Below, one piece after another: positions 28,983-38,374 of a DNA stretch of 64,000 bases. A program made the translations under genes and the position numbers. Positions within the stretch are counted from its first letter, which is position 1. Each line of letters begins with the position of its first letter. This DNA is from Paraglaciecola mesophila KMM 241. GTDB taxonomy: Bacteria > Pseudomonadota > Gammaproteobacteria > Enterobacterales > Alteromonadaceae. Below the pieces are notes generated by a model. The model was not told where the DNA came from. It worked only from the letters and a program-made list of their open reading frames with translations, and did no database searches. The stretch covers positions 1 to 64,000 of the forward strand of contig NZ_BAEP01000024.1 of NCBI RefSeq assembly GCF_000315015.1. The letters are read 5' to 3'.

Positions 28983-31106
28983 ATGAACCCTGCAAAACAC
29001 GGGCTAAAGCTCACTCATATCAGTGCTTGCTTAGCTAGCCTGTTAATTCATCACGGCGTTGCAGCAGATGAACAAGTCGCGTCACAAAACATCGACCAAG
29101 ATGGTGCTATAGAAACCTTAAGTATTGTAGGGGCACGACAAGCGTATCAAGGTAACTTTAGTCCTTTAGAAACCCCCCAATCAGAATTGAAAATAAATTC
29201 TGAAGCATTAACAAATGCTGGGGCAATTGATTTAAACCAAGCATTAGATTTGTCAGCCTCTGTTGCCCGTCAAAATAATTTTGGAGGCCTGTGGAACAGC
29301 TTTGCACTACGCGGTTTTGTGGGTGATGAAAACCTACCCAGTAACTACTTGGTAAATGGCTTTAATGCAGGCAGAGGCTTTGGCGGCTCTCGTGACTTAT
29401 CGGGCATAGAGTCAGTTGAAGTATTAAAAGGCCCACGTGCCGCACTATTTGGCCGTGGTGAACCAGGTGGCACTGTAAACTTAGTCACTAAACGCCCAAC
29501 ATTTGATACTACAGGTGAAATAAAAATATCTGCAGGAAGCTATGATACATACCGAGCTGATATAGATTACACCACCCCATTGACCGACGATGTAGCGGTG
29601 CGTTTGGTCGGCTTTTATGAAAATGCTGGCAGCTTTCGAGACACGATCGAAAGCAAGAAAGAGGGCTTTAGCCCTTCAATCGCATGGGAGATTAGCGATC
29701 AGAGCTCTCTGGTTTACGAATTAGAATACGCTCATCAAGAGGTACCCTTTGACCGAGGTGTGTTAGCGATAGATAACAAGCTTGGGGTCATTCCACAAAG
29801 CCGCTTTCTAGGTGAGCCCGCCGACGGGCCGATCGAAACTGACACGCTAGGGCATCAAGTAGAGTTTCAACATGATTTTGACGACAACTGGAGTTTATTA
29901 TTAGGCGCCAACTATCGTGATACCTCATTAGAAGGCTTCGCGACGGAGACGGGTTTTTCTGGCGTGGTTGATGATGAAGTAAATCGTTTTCGCCGCTTCC
30001 GTGACTATGATGCTACATACCAAGTCTTTCGCGCTGAACTGACTGGTAACTTAGAAATAGCAGGTTTAGAGCATCGCTTAATCGTTGGTGTTGATTCAGA
30101 CGAATTTGAGAATGACCAATTTGCTTTGCGTGACCGCACCACTGAGCAATACATCAACGTGTTCGCCCCGGTTTATAGTGCCGCTGATCAACTAGCGAAT
30201 GACCTTTCGACTCAAATTGACCGCGTTGAAGTACAAGAATCCCTTGGTGTGTTTATACAAGATCAAATTAGCTTAACCGACAAGCTTGATCTGCGTATCG
30301 GCGCACGTTTTGACGACTATCAACAAACACTGAACAACCGCTCCTCTGATAGCCGCTCAAAGCAAGAGGAAACACGGGTCAGTCCGCAGTTTGGCATTGT
30401 GTATGAAGCATCCGAGACTCTGTCTCTGTATGCGTCTTATGGTGAAAACTTTCGCCCTTTATCCGGTACAGATAGCAATGGTGACGGCTTTGAGCCAAAC
30501 CAGTCGACCTCTGCCGAGGCGGGCATCAAGTTCACCTTAAACGACGGCGCATTATTTGGAACGGTCTCCATATTCAAAGTCGAACAAGACAATCTTCTCG
30601 TGGTTGACGACCCAACCAGTTTCACTTACGCAGCGATTGGCGAGGCCGAAAGTCAAGGTGTTGAAATAGATATCAACGGCGAAATTGCGGATGGGTTAAC
30701 CCTTTGGGCATCTTATGCTTATGTGGATGCGAAAACTAAAAACGCCTTCTTTGACGGCAACTTTGGTTACACTATTGAAGCTGGCACAGACTTACTCAAT
30801 GTGCCTGAGCAACAACTTAGTCTTCAGTTAGTTCAATTACTTGAGTTAGATGGTAAAGCATTCGAAGTCGGAGGTGGCTTGGTGTACGTAGATAAAAGAA
30901 ATGGTTACTTTGGCACCGATTTCACCCTACCTAGCTATACCATCGCCAGAACATTCGTCGCTTATGACATAACAGAATCGATTTCGTTACGAGCGGAGGT
31001 CGACAATTTATTTGATAAAGACTATTACACCAACTCATTCGCAGATGTTTGGGTACAGCCTGGCACCCCGCGCTGCTTTAGAGTGTCAGCCTCATACAAC
31101 TTTTAA
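28983..31106 (+). CDS. TonB-dependent receptor of siderophore type
   Basis: The 707-residue outer-membrane receptor has a signal peptide (about residues 1-28, ending GVAADE), a TonB-box-like IETLSIVGA, a plug with ESVEVLKGPRAALFGRGEPGGTVNLVTKRP (the conserved motif of siderophore receptors) and a 22-strand-type barrel ending in SYNF. It is 27 bp after the second permease with a GAAGG site, so it is part of the operon. The combination with an ABC-2 exporter-like complex is unusual for plain siderophore uptake. Substrate unknown; metal chelate or peptide are both possible. Confidence 0.88.
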   Translation: MNPAKHGLKLTHISACLASLLIHHGVAADEQVASQNIDQDGAIETLSIVGARQAYQGNFSPLETPQSELKINSEALTNAGAIDLNQALDLSASVARQNNFGGLWNSFALRGFVGDENLPSNYLVNGFNAGRGFGGSRDLSGIESVEVLKGPRAALFGRGEPGGTVNLVTKRPTFDTTGEIKISAGSYDTYRADIDYTTPLTDDVAVRLVGFYENAGSFRDTIESKKEGFSPSIAWEISDQSSLVYELEYAHQEVPFDRGVLAIDNKLGVIPQSRFLGEPADGPIETDTLGHQVEFQHDFDDNWSLLLGANYRDTSLEGFATETGFSGVVDDEVNRFRRFRDYDATYQVFRAELTGNLEIAGLEHRLIVGVDSDEFENDQFALRDRTTEQYINVFAPVYSAADQLANDLSTQIDRVEVQESLGVFIQDQISLTDKLDLRIGARFDDYQQTLNNRSSDSRSKQEETRVSPQFGIVYEASETLSLYASYGENFRPLSGTDSNGDGFEPNQSTSAEAGIKFTLNDGALFGTVSIFKVEQDNLLVVDDPTSFTYAAIGEAESQGVEIDINGEIADGLTLWASYAYVDAKTKNAFFDGNFGYTIEAGTDLLNVPEQQLSLQLVQLLELDGKAFEVGGGLVYVDKRNGYFGTDFTLPSYTIARTFVAYDITESISLRAEVDNLFDKDYYTNSFADVWVQPGTPRCFRVSASYNF

Positions 31107-31189
31107 ATCGGTAGCACGTCATTTGGCCCTGCGGTGCGGGTAAATTGACGTAAGTTTGCCTGCTGCATAGCCAGCTCGTAAAGCCTTAA

Positions 31190-31223
31190 AAAGCCTACAG
31201 ACCTCAAAGTCTGTGGGCTTTTT
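31190..31223 (+). terminator. terminator of the ABC/TonB operon
   Basis: AAGCC-ACAGAC pairs with GTCTGT-GGCTT around CTCAAA, followed by TTTTATT. It lies about 85 bases after the receptor stop. Confidence 0.85.
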
Positions 31224-31254
31224 ATTAAGCACGGCTCAGCGAAGCTCAGACGAT

Positions 31255-32523
31255 TTATGACACTGCCGCTTCGGGCAGCCCAAACGGGTTATCAATACTC
31301 TCGCTTGGCTGGGTAAACCAGCGAGGTCCACCGTCGGTCATATAAAAATGGTCTTCTAAACGAATACCGAATTCATCGGGTATGACCAGCATAGGCTCAT
31401 TACTAAAACACATGCCAGCAGCAAGCGGCGTTTTGTTACCGCCAACTAAATACGGCCATTCGTGAATATCTAAACCTATGCCATGCCCGGTGCGATGTGG
31501 GCAACCTGGGGTCTGATACTCTGGGCCTAAACCTTGTGAGGCTAAATAGTGTCGCGCCGCTGCATCGACCTCTTCACATGGCACGTCTATTTGAGCTGCA
31601 TTAAAAGCAGCGAGTTGTGCGGCTTTTTCATTGTTCCAGAACTGTCGTTGCCTGCTCGTTGGCGTGCCAAATACATAGGTACGGGTAATGTCAGATATAT
31701 AGTCGTGCACTTTGCAGCCAGTATCGATTAACACAACATCTCCCTCTTTGAGGGTTTGCGGGTCTTTAACGCCATGCGGAAATGATGTTGCTACGCCAAA
31801 CAGCACAATACAAAAATAATTACCCGGCGCACCGACCTTTTGGTGTGCTTGTTCAATGAAGGCTTCCACTTCTGTGGTGCTAATTCCCGGGCGCAACATA
31901 CTTGCGGTGGCTTGATGCACAGCCAGTGTCATGTTCATGACCCCTTGCATTAACGCCAGTTCGTTATCAGACTTATGCATTCTACAATGGGCAGTCACCT
32001 CTTGTGCATTGATGAGGGTTAAGCCCGTTTGCGCTTTATTGATACCGTCAAATATAAAAAACTGTGCGCTTTCGTCTATGCCTATTTTAGCGGTATCAAC
32101 TATTTCCAATTGTTTTAAAACATCAACAAATAAGCCATAGGGGTTTTCGTGTTCTTGCCATCCGTGTATCGGCCCATCTATGACTTTAAAACCATTTAGA
32201 CTACCAATTTCAAAGTGAGGGGCGATATATTGCACCGCGCCTTTTGCTGGCAAAATTGCCCCCACCATACGCTCACTGGCATACCATTTCATGCCGGTAA
32301 AATACGTCAGGTTTGTGCCTGCATTCAGATAAATTGCATCAATCGTATTGGCTTGCATATACGCTTGGGCTTTAGCAATACGCAGCAAGTATTCCTCTGG
32401 CTGAATAGGCACAAGGTCTTGAGTCATATCGCTCAATGTGGCTAATGCTTGCTCGGGTGTTTGTGTTCCGATGCCTATGCCCGCTTCGCTGCTGGCTCCA
32501 GTGCTGCTTTCAAGAGTCCCCAT
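31255..32523 (-). CDS. M24-family metallopeptidase (Xaa-Pro peptidase-like)
   Basis: The 422-residue protein has a creatinase-like N-terminal domain (about 30-180) and a pita-bread M24 domain. The five metal ligands are recognisable: Asp in VLIDTG, Asp in YISDITR, His in HRTGHGIG, Glu in SNEPMLV and Glu in GIRLEDHF. It therefore looks like an active dinuclear enzyme of the Xaa-Pro dipeptidase or aminopeptidase group. There is no signal peptide. It is a single gene, next to a GlxA-type regulator on the same strand 250 bp upstream, with no sign of a shared transcript. Confidence 0.88.
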   Translation of the reverse strand: MGTLESSTGASSEAGIGIGTQTPEQALATLSDMTQDLVPIQPEEYLLRIAKAQAYMQANTIDAIYLNAGTNLTYFTGMKWYASERMVGAILPAKGAVQYIAPHFEIGSLNGFKVIDGPIHGWQEHENPYGLFVDVLKQLEIVDTAKIGIDESAQFFIFDGINKAQTGLTLINAQEVTAHCRMHKSDNELALMQGVMNMTLAVHQATASMLRPGISTTEVEAFIEQAHQKVGAPGNYFCIVLFGVATSFPHGVKDPQTLKEGDVVLIDTGCKVHDYISDITRTYVFGTPTSRQRQFWNNEKAAQLAAFNAAQIDVPCEEVDAAARHYLASQGLGPEYQTPGCPHRTGHGIGLDIHEWPYLVGGNKTPLAAGMCFSNEPMLVIPDEFGIRLEDHFYMTDGGPRWFTQPSESIDNPFGLPEAAVS

Positions 32524-32776
32524 TTTGTCTCCTATTGCTAGGCGCTGACTAAAAGTAAAGCCGAGCTACCTGTTAAGTGCTTAGTTAATGTGTAATGTAG
32601 GTGATGGTACCACTGACATTACTTAATCCGCACAGTGATAACTTACATGTTGTTTTGTCTGAAATTGAAAGGTTCGCGAGTTAACCTTGTTCGTTTCTCG
32701 TCTTCTGGCCTAAGGTACTTTTTTCGCCTTACTTATAAAACACACAGCTTTAAAAAGCGTTAAAAACAAGGCTGTT

Positions 32777-33766
32777 TCAATCCGCAGTAAATAACTTTGC
32801 TCGAACTGTTGCTCGGTATTCCCGAGGTGAGGTGGCCAGTAACTTCACAAACAAAGAGGTAAAATACCCCACATCTTGATAGCCAATTTTATCAGCTACT
32901 TCACTTACGTTTAAATTACTTGTTTGTAATAAATCTTTGGCTATTTCAATACGGACTTTTTGTAAATACTGCAGCGGTGTTTGTCCAGTGGCATTTTTAA
33001 AACGGCGGTTAAAGTTGCGTACACTCATTTCAAACCGCCCCGCTACCTCACTCACGTTAATTTGTCGGTTGTAATTGTCTTGCAGCCAAATTTGCGCTTG
33101 TACTATTTCCTCGTCAGGGTGCTGTTTTGTGCTGCCTTCAAAATAACTGGTTTTCTCATACGGGCGGCGAATTTCATGGGAAAAATTTCGTTCGACCACA
33201 CTGGCTATCGCTTCGCCATAGAGTCGTTTCACAAAATGCACAGTGAGATCGGCCATCGCATTCACACTAGCCGAACAGTACAGGTTGCTAGCTTGGGTAA
33301 TGAAGTATTGACGCTTTAATTTTACCCTTGGGTAGTCTCGTTGAAACTGATCAAAATAATGCCAATGGGTGGTAGCAGGTTTATCGTTGAGCAACCCTGC
33401 TTCAGCCAAGAAGCAACAGCCTGTGCCTACCGCAGAGAGCATCGCACCATTTTCATAAGCCTTACGTAACCACGCCAAAATTTCAGGATGTTTTTTCACA
33501 ATTGGTCGCGGGTTTCGCCACAAAGCAGGTAAATAAATAATATCACTGTCGTCCACATCTGTGAGTTCGGTATCTGGTAACAATGAAAAGCCGATACTGG
33601 TTTTAATCGGCAATTTGTCTATCGACGTGGTTTGAATGAGCACGGGTTCAACTTGACTGCCTTCCTTTGCCCGAGCAGCACTTTCGGCTGCACGCAACAT
33701 TTCAAAAGGCAAAGTAGCGCTAGTGGTCAGCATATTATCGCAAAGTAAAAAGGTAATTTTATGCAT
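32777..33766 (-). CDS. GlxA-family AraC-type transcriptional regulator
   Basis: The 329-residue protein combines an N-terminal DJ-1/PfpI-like domain (about 1-195) with a C-terminal AraC DNA-binding domain of two helix-turn-helices (about 225-320: INVSEVAGRFEMSVRNFNRRFKNATGQTPLQYLQKVR and VSEVADKIGYQDVGYFTSLFVKLLATSPREYR). In the N domain the segment SAVGTGCCFLAEAG holds the nucleophile-elbow position with Cys, although in this family it usually senses ligands. It is divergent from the fabY-type gene, 144 bp apart. Confidence 0.9.
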   Translation of the reverse strand: MHKITFLLCDNMLTTSATLPFEMLRAAESAARAKEGSQVEPVLIQTTSIDKLPIKTSIGFSLLPDTELTDVDDSDIIYLPALWRNPRPIVKKHPEILAWLRKAYENGAMLSAVGTGCCFLAEAGLLNDKPATTHWHYFDQFQRDYPRVKLKRQYFITQASNLYCSASVNAMADLTVHFVKRLYGEAIASVVERNFSHEIRRPYEKTSYFEGSTKQHPDEEIVQAQIWLQDNYNRQINVSEVAGRFEMSVRNFNRRFKNATGQTPLQYLQKVRIEIAKDLLQTSNLNVSEVADKIGYQDVGYFTSLFVKLLATSPREYRATVRAKLFTAD

Positions 33767-33910
33767 AACTCTGTTTAGTCAATTTGGATGATATCAGCCA
33801 AAGATAGCGAACTAACGGCTTAAAAACCACGCTTTATGGCCAATATAGCCCTGCCAGAACGCTAACCTAGGCAGTAAACTGCTGGCATTCAAACATTTGG
33901 TAGCTTAAAT

Positions 33911-35827
33911 ATGTCTTCATTACCGGTCATCGTTGGGTTTGGTGGTTTTAATGCCGCAGGTCGCAGTTCGTTTCATCATGCTTATAAACGAATGGTAATT
34001 GAAAGCTTGCCAGCGAATGAACGAGAAGAAACCTTGCTTGGTTTGGCCACAATGATGAAGTTAGTTCGTTTCGAAAACGGGCGCTTTATTGATAACGCAA
34101 TCGAAAGTAATCAACAAGCCTTAACGCCAGAAGAAGTGGTTGAACGTTTTTCAGAGCAAATTCTAAATTCGACTCTCATTCGCACCATCGAAAAAAGCCA
34201 TTTTGATGTTAATGCCGTGCATTGGCAGAAAAACGTCACTATGCACTCAGCAGAAAAAGCCGGGATTTGTTTTGAATTAACACGTAAACAATTACCTGAG
34301 CCCATACCATCAAATTGGCAGTTAACTGATATTGATAAAAACCGAGTGAGCGTTGAAATAATCGGCGAAGTCGATTTCAAAATAGCCAGTTACCGTGAAT
34401 GCCCAGTGAAAGTAGCAGGGCAATTACCTAGCGGATTTAACCCCGAAGATCACTACAATGCCCGCTTTCATCCTCGCGCCTTACAAATGGCCATTATGGG
34501 CGCCTCAGATGCCATTCGCTCATTAGGTATGGAATGGAACACAATCGCCGATGCGGTCAAACCAGACGAAATAGGGGTATACGCCAGTAATGCCATGTCG
34601 CAACTGGATGAAAACGGTTTTGGTGGCATGTTGCAATCACGCTTAAAAGGCGGCCGGGTCAGTACTAAGCAGTGCCCATTAGGTTTAAACACTATGCCAG
34701 CTGATTTTGTGAATGCTTATGTGTTAGGTAACGTAGGTCATACGAGTGCAATTGTTGGAGCCTGTGCCAGTTTCCTTTATAACCTCAGTGCAGCCATTGA
34801 AGATATAAAAAGTGGTAAGCGCCGCGTAGCTGTCGTTGGCAATGCCGAAGCCCCGATTTTACCTGAAGTAATTGATGGTTATGCCACCATGGGCGCACTT
34901 GCCAGTGAAGATAATTTAAAGCGTTTAGACAAATCTGATACCGTTGACCATCGCCGCGCTAGTCGACCTTTTGGCGAAAATTGTGGTTTTACCATCGCCG
35001 AATCGACCCAGTACGTGGTGTTAATGGACGATGCCTTAGCGTTAGAGTTAGGGGCGGATATTCATGGCGCAGTGAGCAATGTATTCATTAACGCTGACGG
35101 TTATAAAAAATCCATATCAGCACCCGGCCCAGGTAACTACATCACCATGGCGAAAGCTGTCGCTGCGGCCCGTGCGATCGTGGGTGAAGAGTCTGTTCGC
35201 GAGCGCTCGTTTATTCAAGCTCATGGTTCAAGTACGCCAGCTAACCGCACCACAGAATCTCGTATTTTCCATGATGTGGCTAAGATTTTTGATATTCAAA
35301 ACTGGCCAGTCACTGCGGCAAAAGCCTACGTGGGTCATCCGTTGTCGCCGGCGAGCGCCGAACAGTTAGTGGTGAGTCTTGGGGTGTTTAAACATGGGTT
35401 TATTCCGGGTATTAAAACCATCGATAAAGTGGCAGATGATGTGTTTGATGAACGCTTAAATATCTCAATAACAGATATCGACAAAGGTGCAGGGAATGTT
35501 GACGTTGCCTTCTTAAACTCCAAGGGATTTGGCGGTAACAACGCCACTGCAACGTTATTATCGCCTCAGGTTGTCAATAGCATGCTCGCTAAGCGATACA
35601 GCAGTGAAGATATTGTGGCCTATGAATCCCGCCGTGAGCAAGTACGTGAAAAAGCCAAGACCTATGATCTATCCGCTAGCCAAGGCAACTTTGATACTAT
35701 TTATCATTTTGGCCAGGATCTTATTAAAGAGGATGAGATTCAAATGACCGAACAAGAAATTCGTATTGCAGGATTTGCCAATCCGATCGACTTAAGAATG
35801 AAAAACCCTTTTGAAGATATGATTTAG
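33911..35827 (+). CDS. fabY: beta-ketoacyl-ACP synthase, FabY type
   Basis: The 638-residue protein is far longer than FabB or FabF (about 410). It begins with LPVIVGFGGFNAAGRSSFHHAYKRMVIES, which I recognise as the start of FabY proteins such as the one that initiates fatty acid synthesis in Pseudomonas aeruginosa. The thiolase-fold triad is present: Cys285 (VGACASFL), His438 (QAHGSSTP) and His476 with Lys471 (AAKAYVGHP). It probably condenses acetyl-CoA with malonyl-ACP in the cytoplasm. It is a single gene with a strong terminator. Identification by memory of the family, not by a search. Confidence 0.8.
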   Translation: MSSLPVIVGFGGFNAAGRSSFHHAYKRMVIESLPANEREETLLGLATMMKLVRFENGRFIDNAIESNQQALTPEEVVERFSEQILNSTLIRTIEKSHFDVNAVHWQKNVTMHSAEKAGICFELTRKQLPEPIPSNWQLTDIDKNRVSVEIIGEVDFKIASYRECPVKVAGQLPSGFNPEDHYNARFHPRALQMAIMGASDAIRSLGMEWNTIADAVKPDEIGVYASNAMSQLDENGFGGMLQSRLKGGRVSTKQCPLGLNTMPADFVNAYVLGNVGHTSAIVGACASFLYNLSAAIEDIKSGKRRVAVVGNAEAPILPEVIDGYATMGALASEDNLKRLDKSDTVDHRRASRPFGENCGFTIAESTQYVVLMDDALALELGADIHGAVSNVFINADGYKKSISAPGPGNYITMAKAVAAARAIVGEESVRERSFIQAHGSSTPANRTTESRIFHDVAKIFDIQNWPVTAAKAYVGHPLSPASAEQLVVSLGVFKHGFIPGIKTIDKVADDVFDERLNISITDIDKGAGNVDVAFLNSKGFGGNNATATLLSPQVVNSMLAKRYSSEDIVAYESRREQVREKAKTYDLSASQGNFDTIYHFGQDLIKEDEIQMTEQEIRIAGFANPIDLRMKNPFEDMI

Positions 35828-35866
35828 AAAAAATAAAAAATAGGAAAATACAGAGAGATGCAGCAG

Positions 35867-35895
35867 AAAAATCCGGCCAACGTTGCCGGATTTTT
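35867..35895 (+). terminator. terminator of the fabY-type gene
   Basis: AAAAATCCGGC pairs perfectly with GCCGGATTTTT around a 7-base loop. It has an A-run and a T-run, so it could act in both directions. Confidence 0.92.
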
Positions 35896-36032
35896 CACAT
35901 AAGAGGCGTACATCCGATATAAAAATAGATAACTTTTAGCCACTTTATTTTAATTGGCGGCAAGCTGTCGATTTGGTTTATCATCGATGAACTCTCCTTA
36001 CTTCTCTATCACTCCTTATACCCATTACAATC

Positions 36033-36713
36033 ATGGAAAACCAAAAAATGACTGATTTGAAAAAAGCGCTATCAGTTACGCCAGTCGCGCGCACTGAACC
36101 GTGGTGGCAAGAGCGGCATTTACAAAAACTGGATGAGAAAAAAGCATTTAACGATGATGTGGATTTGTTGTTCTTGGGGGATTCCATTACCCACTCCTGG
36201 GAAGATACCGGCGCGGCGACTTGGAACAAACATTATGCCCATTTAAAACCTTTAAACTTAGGTTTTTCAGGCGACTGCACTGAGCATTTGTTATGGCGCT
36301 TACAAAACGGTGAAATCGACAACCTAGCGCCTAAACTCACTGTGATATTAATTGGCACCAATAACGCTGGGCATAGAGTGGAATCACCAGAAGATACAGC
36401 AGCTGGCGTCAAAGCTGTTTTAGACGAGGTACGAAGCCGTTTACCTAATAGCAAAATACTCTTATTAGCTACCTTTCCTCGCAGCAAAAGTAAGAATGCG
36501 CCCATGCGAAAAAGAGTGAATGCCATCAACGATTTAGTGCAACGCTTCGCTGACAATGAAAATGTGTTCTGGTTAAACATAGGCCAAGTCTTTTTAACTG
36601 AAGATGGAACAGTGTTAGACACCGTCATGCCAGATTTTTTGCATTTAACCAGTGAACAATACCAAGTCTGGGCAGAAGCCATGCAAAGTACTATTACTAG
36701 GTTAATGCGCTAG
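36033..36713 (+). CDS. SGNH/GDSL-family hydrolase
   Basis: The 226-residue protein has the SGNH blocks: GDSIT (FLGDSITHSWED, catalytic Ser), the Gly block GFSGDCTEHLLWRL, the Asn block LIGTNNAGH and the DxxH block PDFLHLTSEQY (catalytic Asp and His). It looks like the platelet-activating-factor acetylhydrolase-type esterases that act on acyl or acetyl esters. No signal peptide is visible (MENQKMTDLKKAL), so it is probably cytoplasmic. The start may be the Met at 36048. It is a single gene. Confidence 0.87.
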   Translation: MENQKMTDLKKALSVTPVARTEPWWQERHLQKLDEKKAFNDDVDLLFLGDSITHSWEDTGAATWNKHYAHLKPLNLGFSGDCTEHLLWRLQNGEIDNLAPKLTVILIGTNNAGHRVESPEDTAAGVKAVLDEVRSRLPNSKILLLATFPRSKSKNAPMRKRVNAINDLVQRFADNENVFWLNIGQVFLTEDGTVLDTVMPDFLHLTSEQYQVWAEAMQSTITRLMR

Positions 36714-37115
36714 TCAAAGCGCACTTGGCAAACAGTATCACTTTGACGGTTCATAATAGAGTCAGTGGAGAATATGAGCCTAGTTATTTTAATTAGGTGT
36801 GCCACATCGGTGAGGCTCTGTATCTTACGTATTACCTAGGTCACTGCTTCTCCTGAGATTTAAGAGCTAGTACTAAAAGCCACGAAGTCCTGTTCTCATT
36901 TTCGCCCATTCCCTGCTGTTGATGCAGCGCGTTAGCCCATTCGCACCTTTTAATTAAACTCATGTCGTGAAGCTAGTTCGGACCAAACCCGTGGTAATTT
37001 TTTACTCAATAAACTTTGCGAAATTGAGATTCCTTATTAATCTTAAGTGTACTCACATGCAATATTAATGGACGTCGATATTGCTCATTTTGCCACGCAT
37101 ACAAGGAAGACTAAT
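36714..37115. other. intergenic region before the lipoprotein gene
   Basis: About 400 bp with no recognisable gene, hairpin or repeat; only the AAGGAAG ribosome site just before 37116 stands out. Confidence 0.5.
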
Positions 37116-37898
37116 ATGAAAAACCCAACTGTTATCACCTTTTTACTTTCGAATATCTTGCTTTTGTTATTGCTATCGGGCTGCTCTTCACAACCGATAT
37201 TGTTAGCTGATTTTGACAATGACGCTACGGGCAACCTCCCCGATCTAACGCTTACTGGCGATCCTACAGGTGATGAAATCACGTGGTCTGGCAGTACAGC
37301 TAATAGCTCAGCATCGCTAGCTCCATTAAAAGTGATTGCAGACGTTAATGGCGAGGATGGCGACAACATCTTGCGCCTGTTTCACGCAACGAGTGTACAA
37401 GCGATAGGCTCTCACTTAGGCTTTCATGCGCGACCAACTACGGAGCCAGATGGCATTTATAACGTTTTTTGGGACGGTGTCATTGAGTATCCAGGTAATC
37501 GCTCATCTCAAGCACTTTTCATTGCGGTTTATAGGACGGCTCAATGGCATGCCTATTCTCTCGTCGGTTTGCGTATTTATCGCACACCTGATGGACCTGG
37601 CGAGGGTTGGACGAGCGTGAATGTAATAGACCAAAATGGGCCAGAAAGACGAATAGGGTATATACGTGAGGATTTGCCTCATTCTGGGGTGTTTGTGATA
37701 AATCTCGATACTCAAAAATACAGTCTCCTTTTTGGCGGCCTTTCTGCGACTGGCGACCTGCCCTCCGATTCGACTATTGACCGCTTGAGCCTATATTTGA
37801 GTTACTCTCCCACCGATCGCCAAGATGACTCATCTGGCCTAGGGACTTACTACATTGATAACGTAAAAATGCTACAAGGTGAAACTGATGAAGATTAA
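37116..37898 (+). CDS. hypothetical lipoprotein
   Basis: The 260-residue protein begins MKNPTVITFLLSNILLLLLLSGCSSQ, a lipoprotein signal with lipobox LSGC, so Cys22 should be lipidated. The mature part has an ADFDNDATGNLP start and a beta-rich domain like concanavalin-type carbohydrate or calcium modules (for example LGTYYIDNVKM), but I cannot place the family. The ATG at 37116 has an AAGGAAG site; the frame from 37047 has none. It is a single gene. Confidence 0.7.
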   Translation: MKNPTVITFLLSNILLLLLLSGCSSQPILLADFDNDATGNLPDLTLTGDPTGDEITWSGSTANSSASLAPLKVIADVNGEDGDNILRLFHATSVQAIGSHLGFHARPTTEPDGIYNVFWDGVIEYPGNRSSQALFIAVYRTAQWHAYSLVGLRIYRTPDGPGEGWTSVNVIDQNGPERRIGYIREDLPHSGVFVINLDTQKYSLLFGGLSATGDLPSDSTIDRLSLYLSYSPTDRQDDSSGLGTYYIDNVKMLQGETDED

Positions 37899-37997
37899 AA
37901 CCCGGATCACTTAAATTTGATTTCATATCTGACAAATGACTTTTGTGAAGGGAAATAATTCCATTTGTGATAAGCAAAGGCGGCGATGCTTCTTCGC

Positions 37998-38008
37998 GGC
38001 GTTCCGCC
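37998..38008. repeat. isolated mini-hairpin like those of the 18-kb array
   Basis: GGCG-TTC-CGCC is a perfect 4-bp stem with a TTC loop, inside a larger AGGCGG/CCGCCT pair (about 37978-38009). It matches the type of the 18.3-kb array, but it is a single copy in a convergent intergenic region. Confidence 0.4.
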
Positions 38009-38062
38009 TACGACTTCTTGAACACCAGCTAAATGCCTATAGTTTGTGATTTCCGATAATTT

Positions 38063-38281
38063 TTATCTCGCCCTTAAAAAGTCTTTGTCCAGCGCGCCTG
38101 AAATATTACGTAGTTCGTAATCAATAATCTCAGCTGTGCGTTTTGCCCCAGCGGTGTTGGTTATCTGAGCTATAGCACTAATGATCAACGCTTCTAGTGC
38201 GTCGCTGTCGTTAATGTTCTCCTCGCTCGCTGCTGCTAAAGCATCGGCTATACATTGCTTGGCAATACTGTATTTACTCAT
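38063..38281 (-). CDS. small protein of unknown function
   Basis: The 72-residue protein (MSKYSIAKQCIADALAAAS...) is helical, acidic and Ala/Ile-rich, and has no membrane segment or known motif. I do not recognise it. Its start is supported by a strong AGGAG site. It lies 93 bp after the acyl-CoA dehydrogenase gene on the same strand and could share its transcript. The clear ribosome site makes it more than a chance frame. Confidence 0.6.
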   Translation of the reverse strand: MSKYSIAKQCIADALAAASEENINDSDALEALIISAIAQITNTAGAKRTAEIIDYELRNISGALDKDFLRAR

Positions 38282-38374
38282 TTTGGCTCTCCTTAAAAAA
38301 AGCCCTAAAATGGAAAAGGTAAGGGCCAGAATCGCCGGCCCTTATCGTTTACGTACTCACGCTATATTGGTTAA

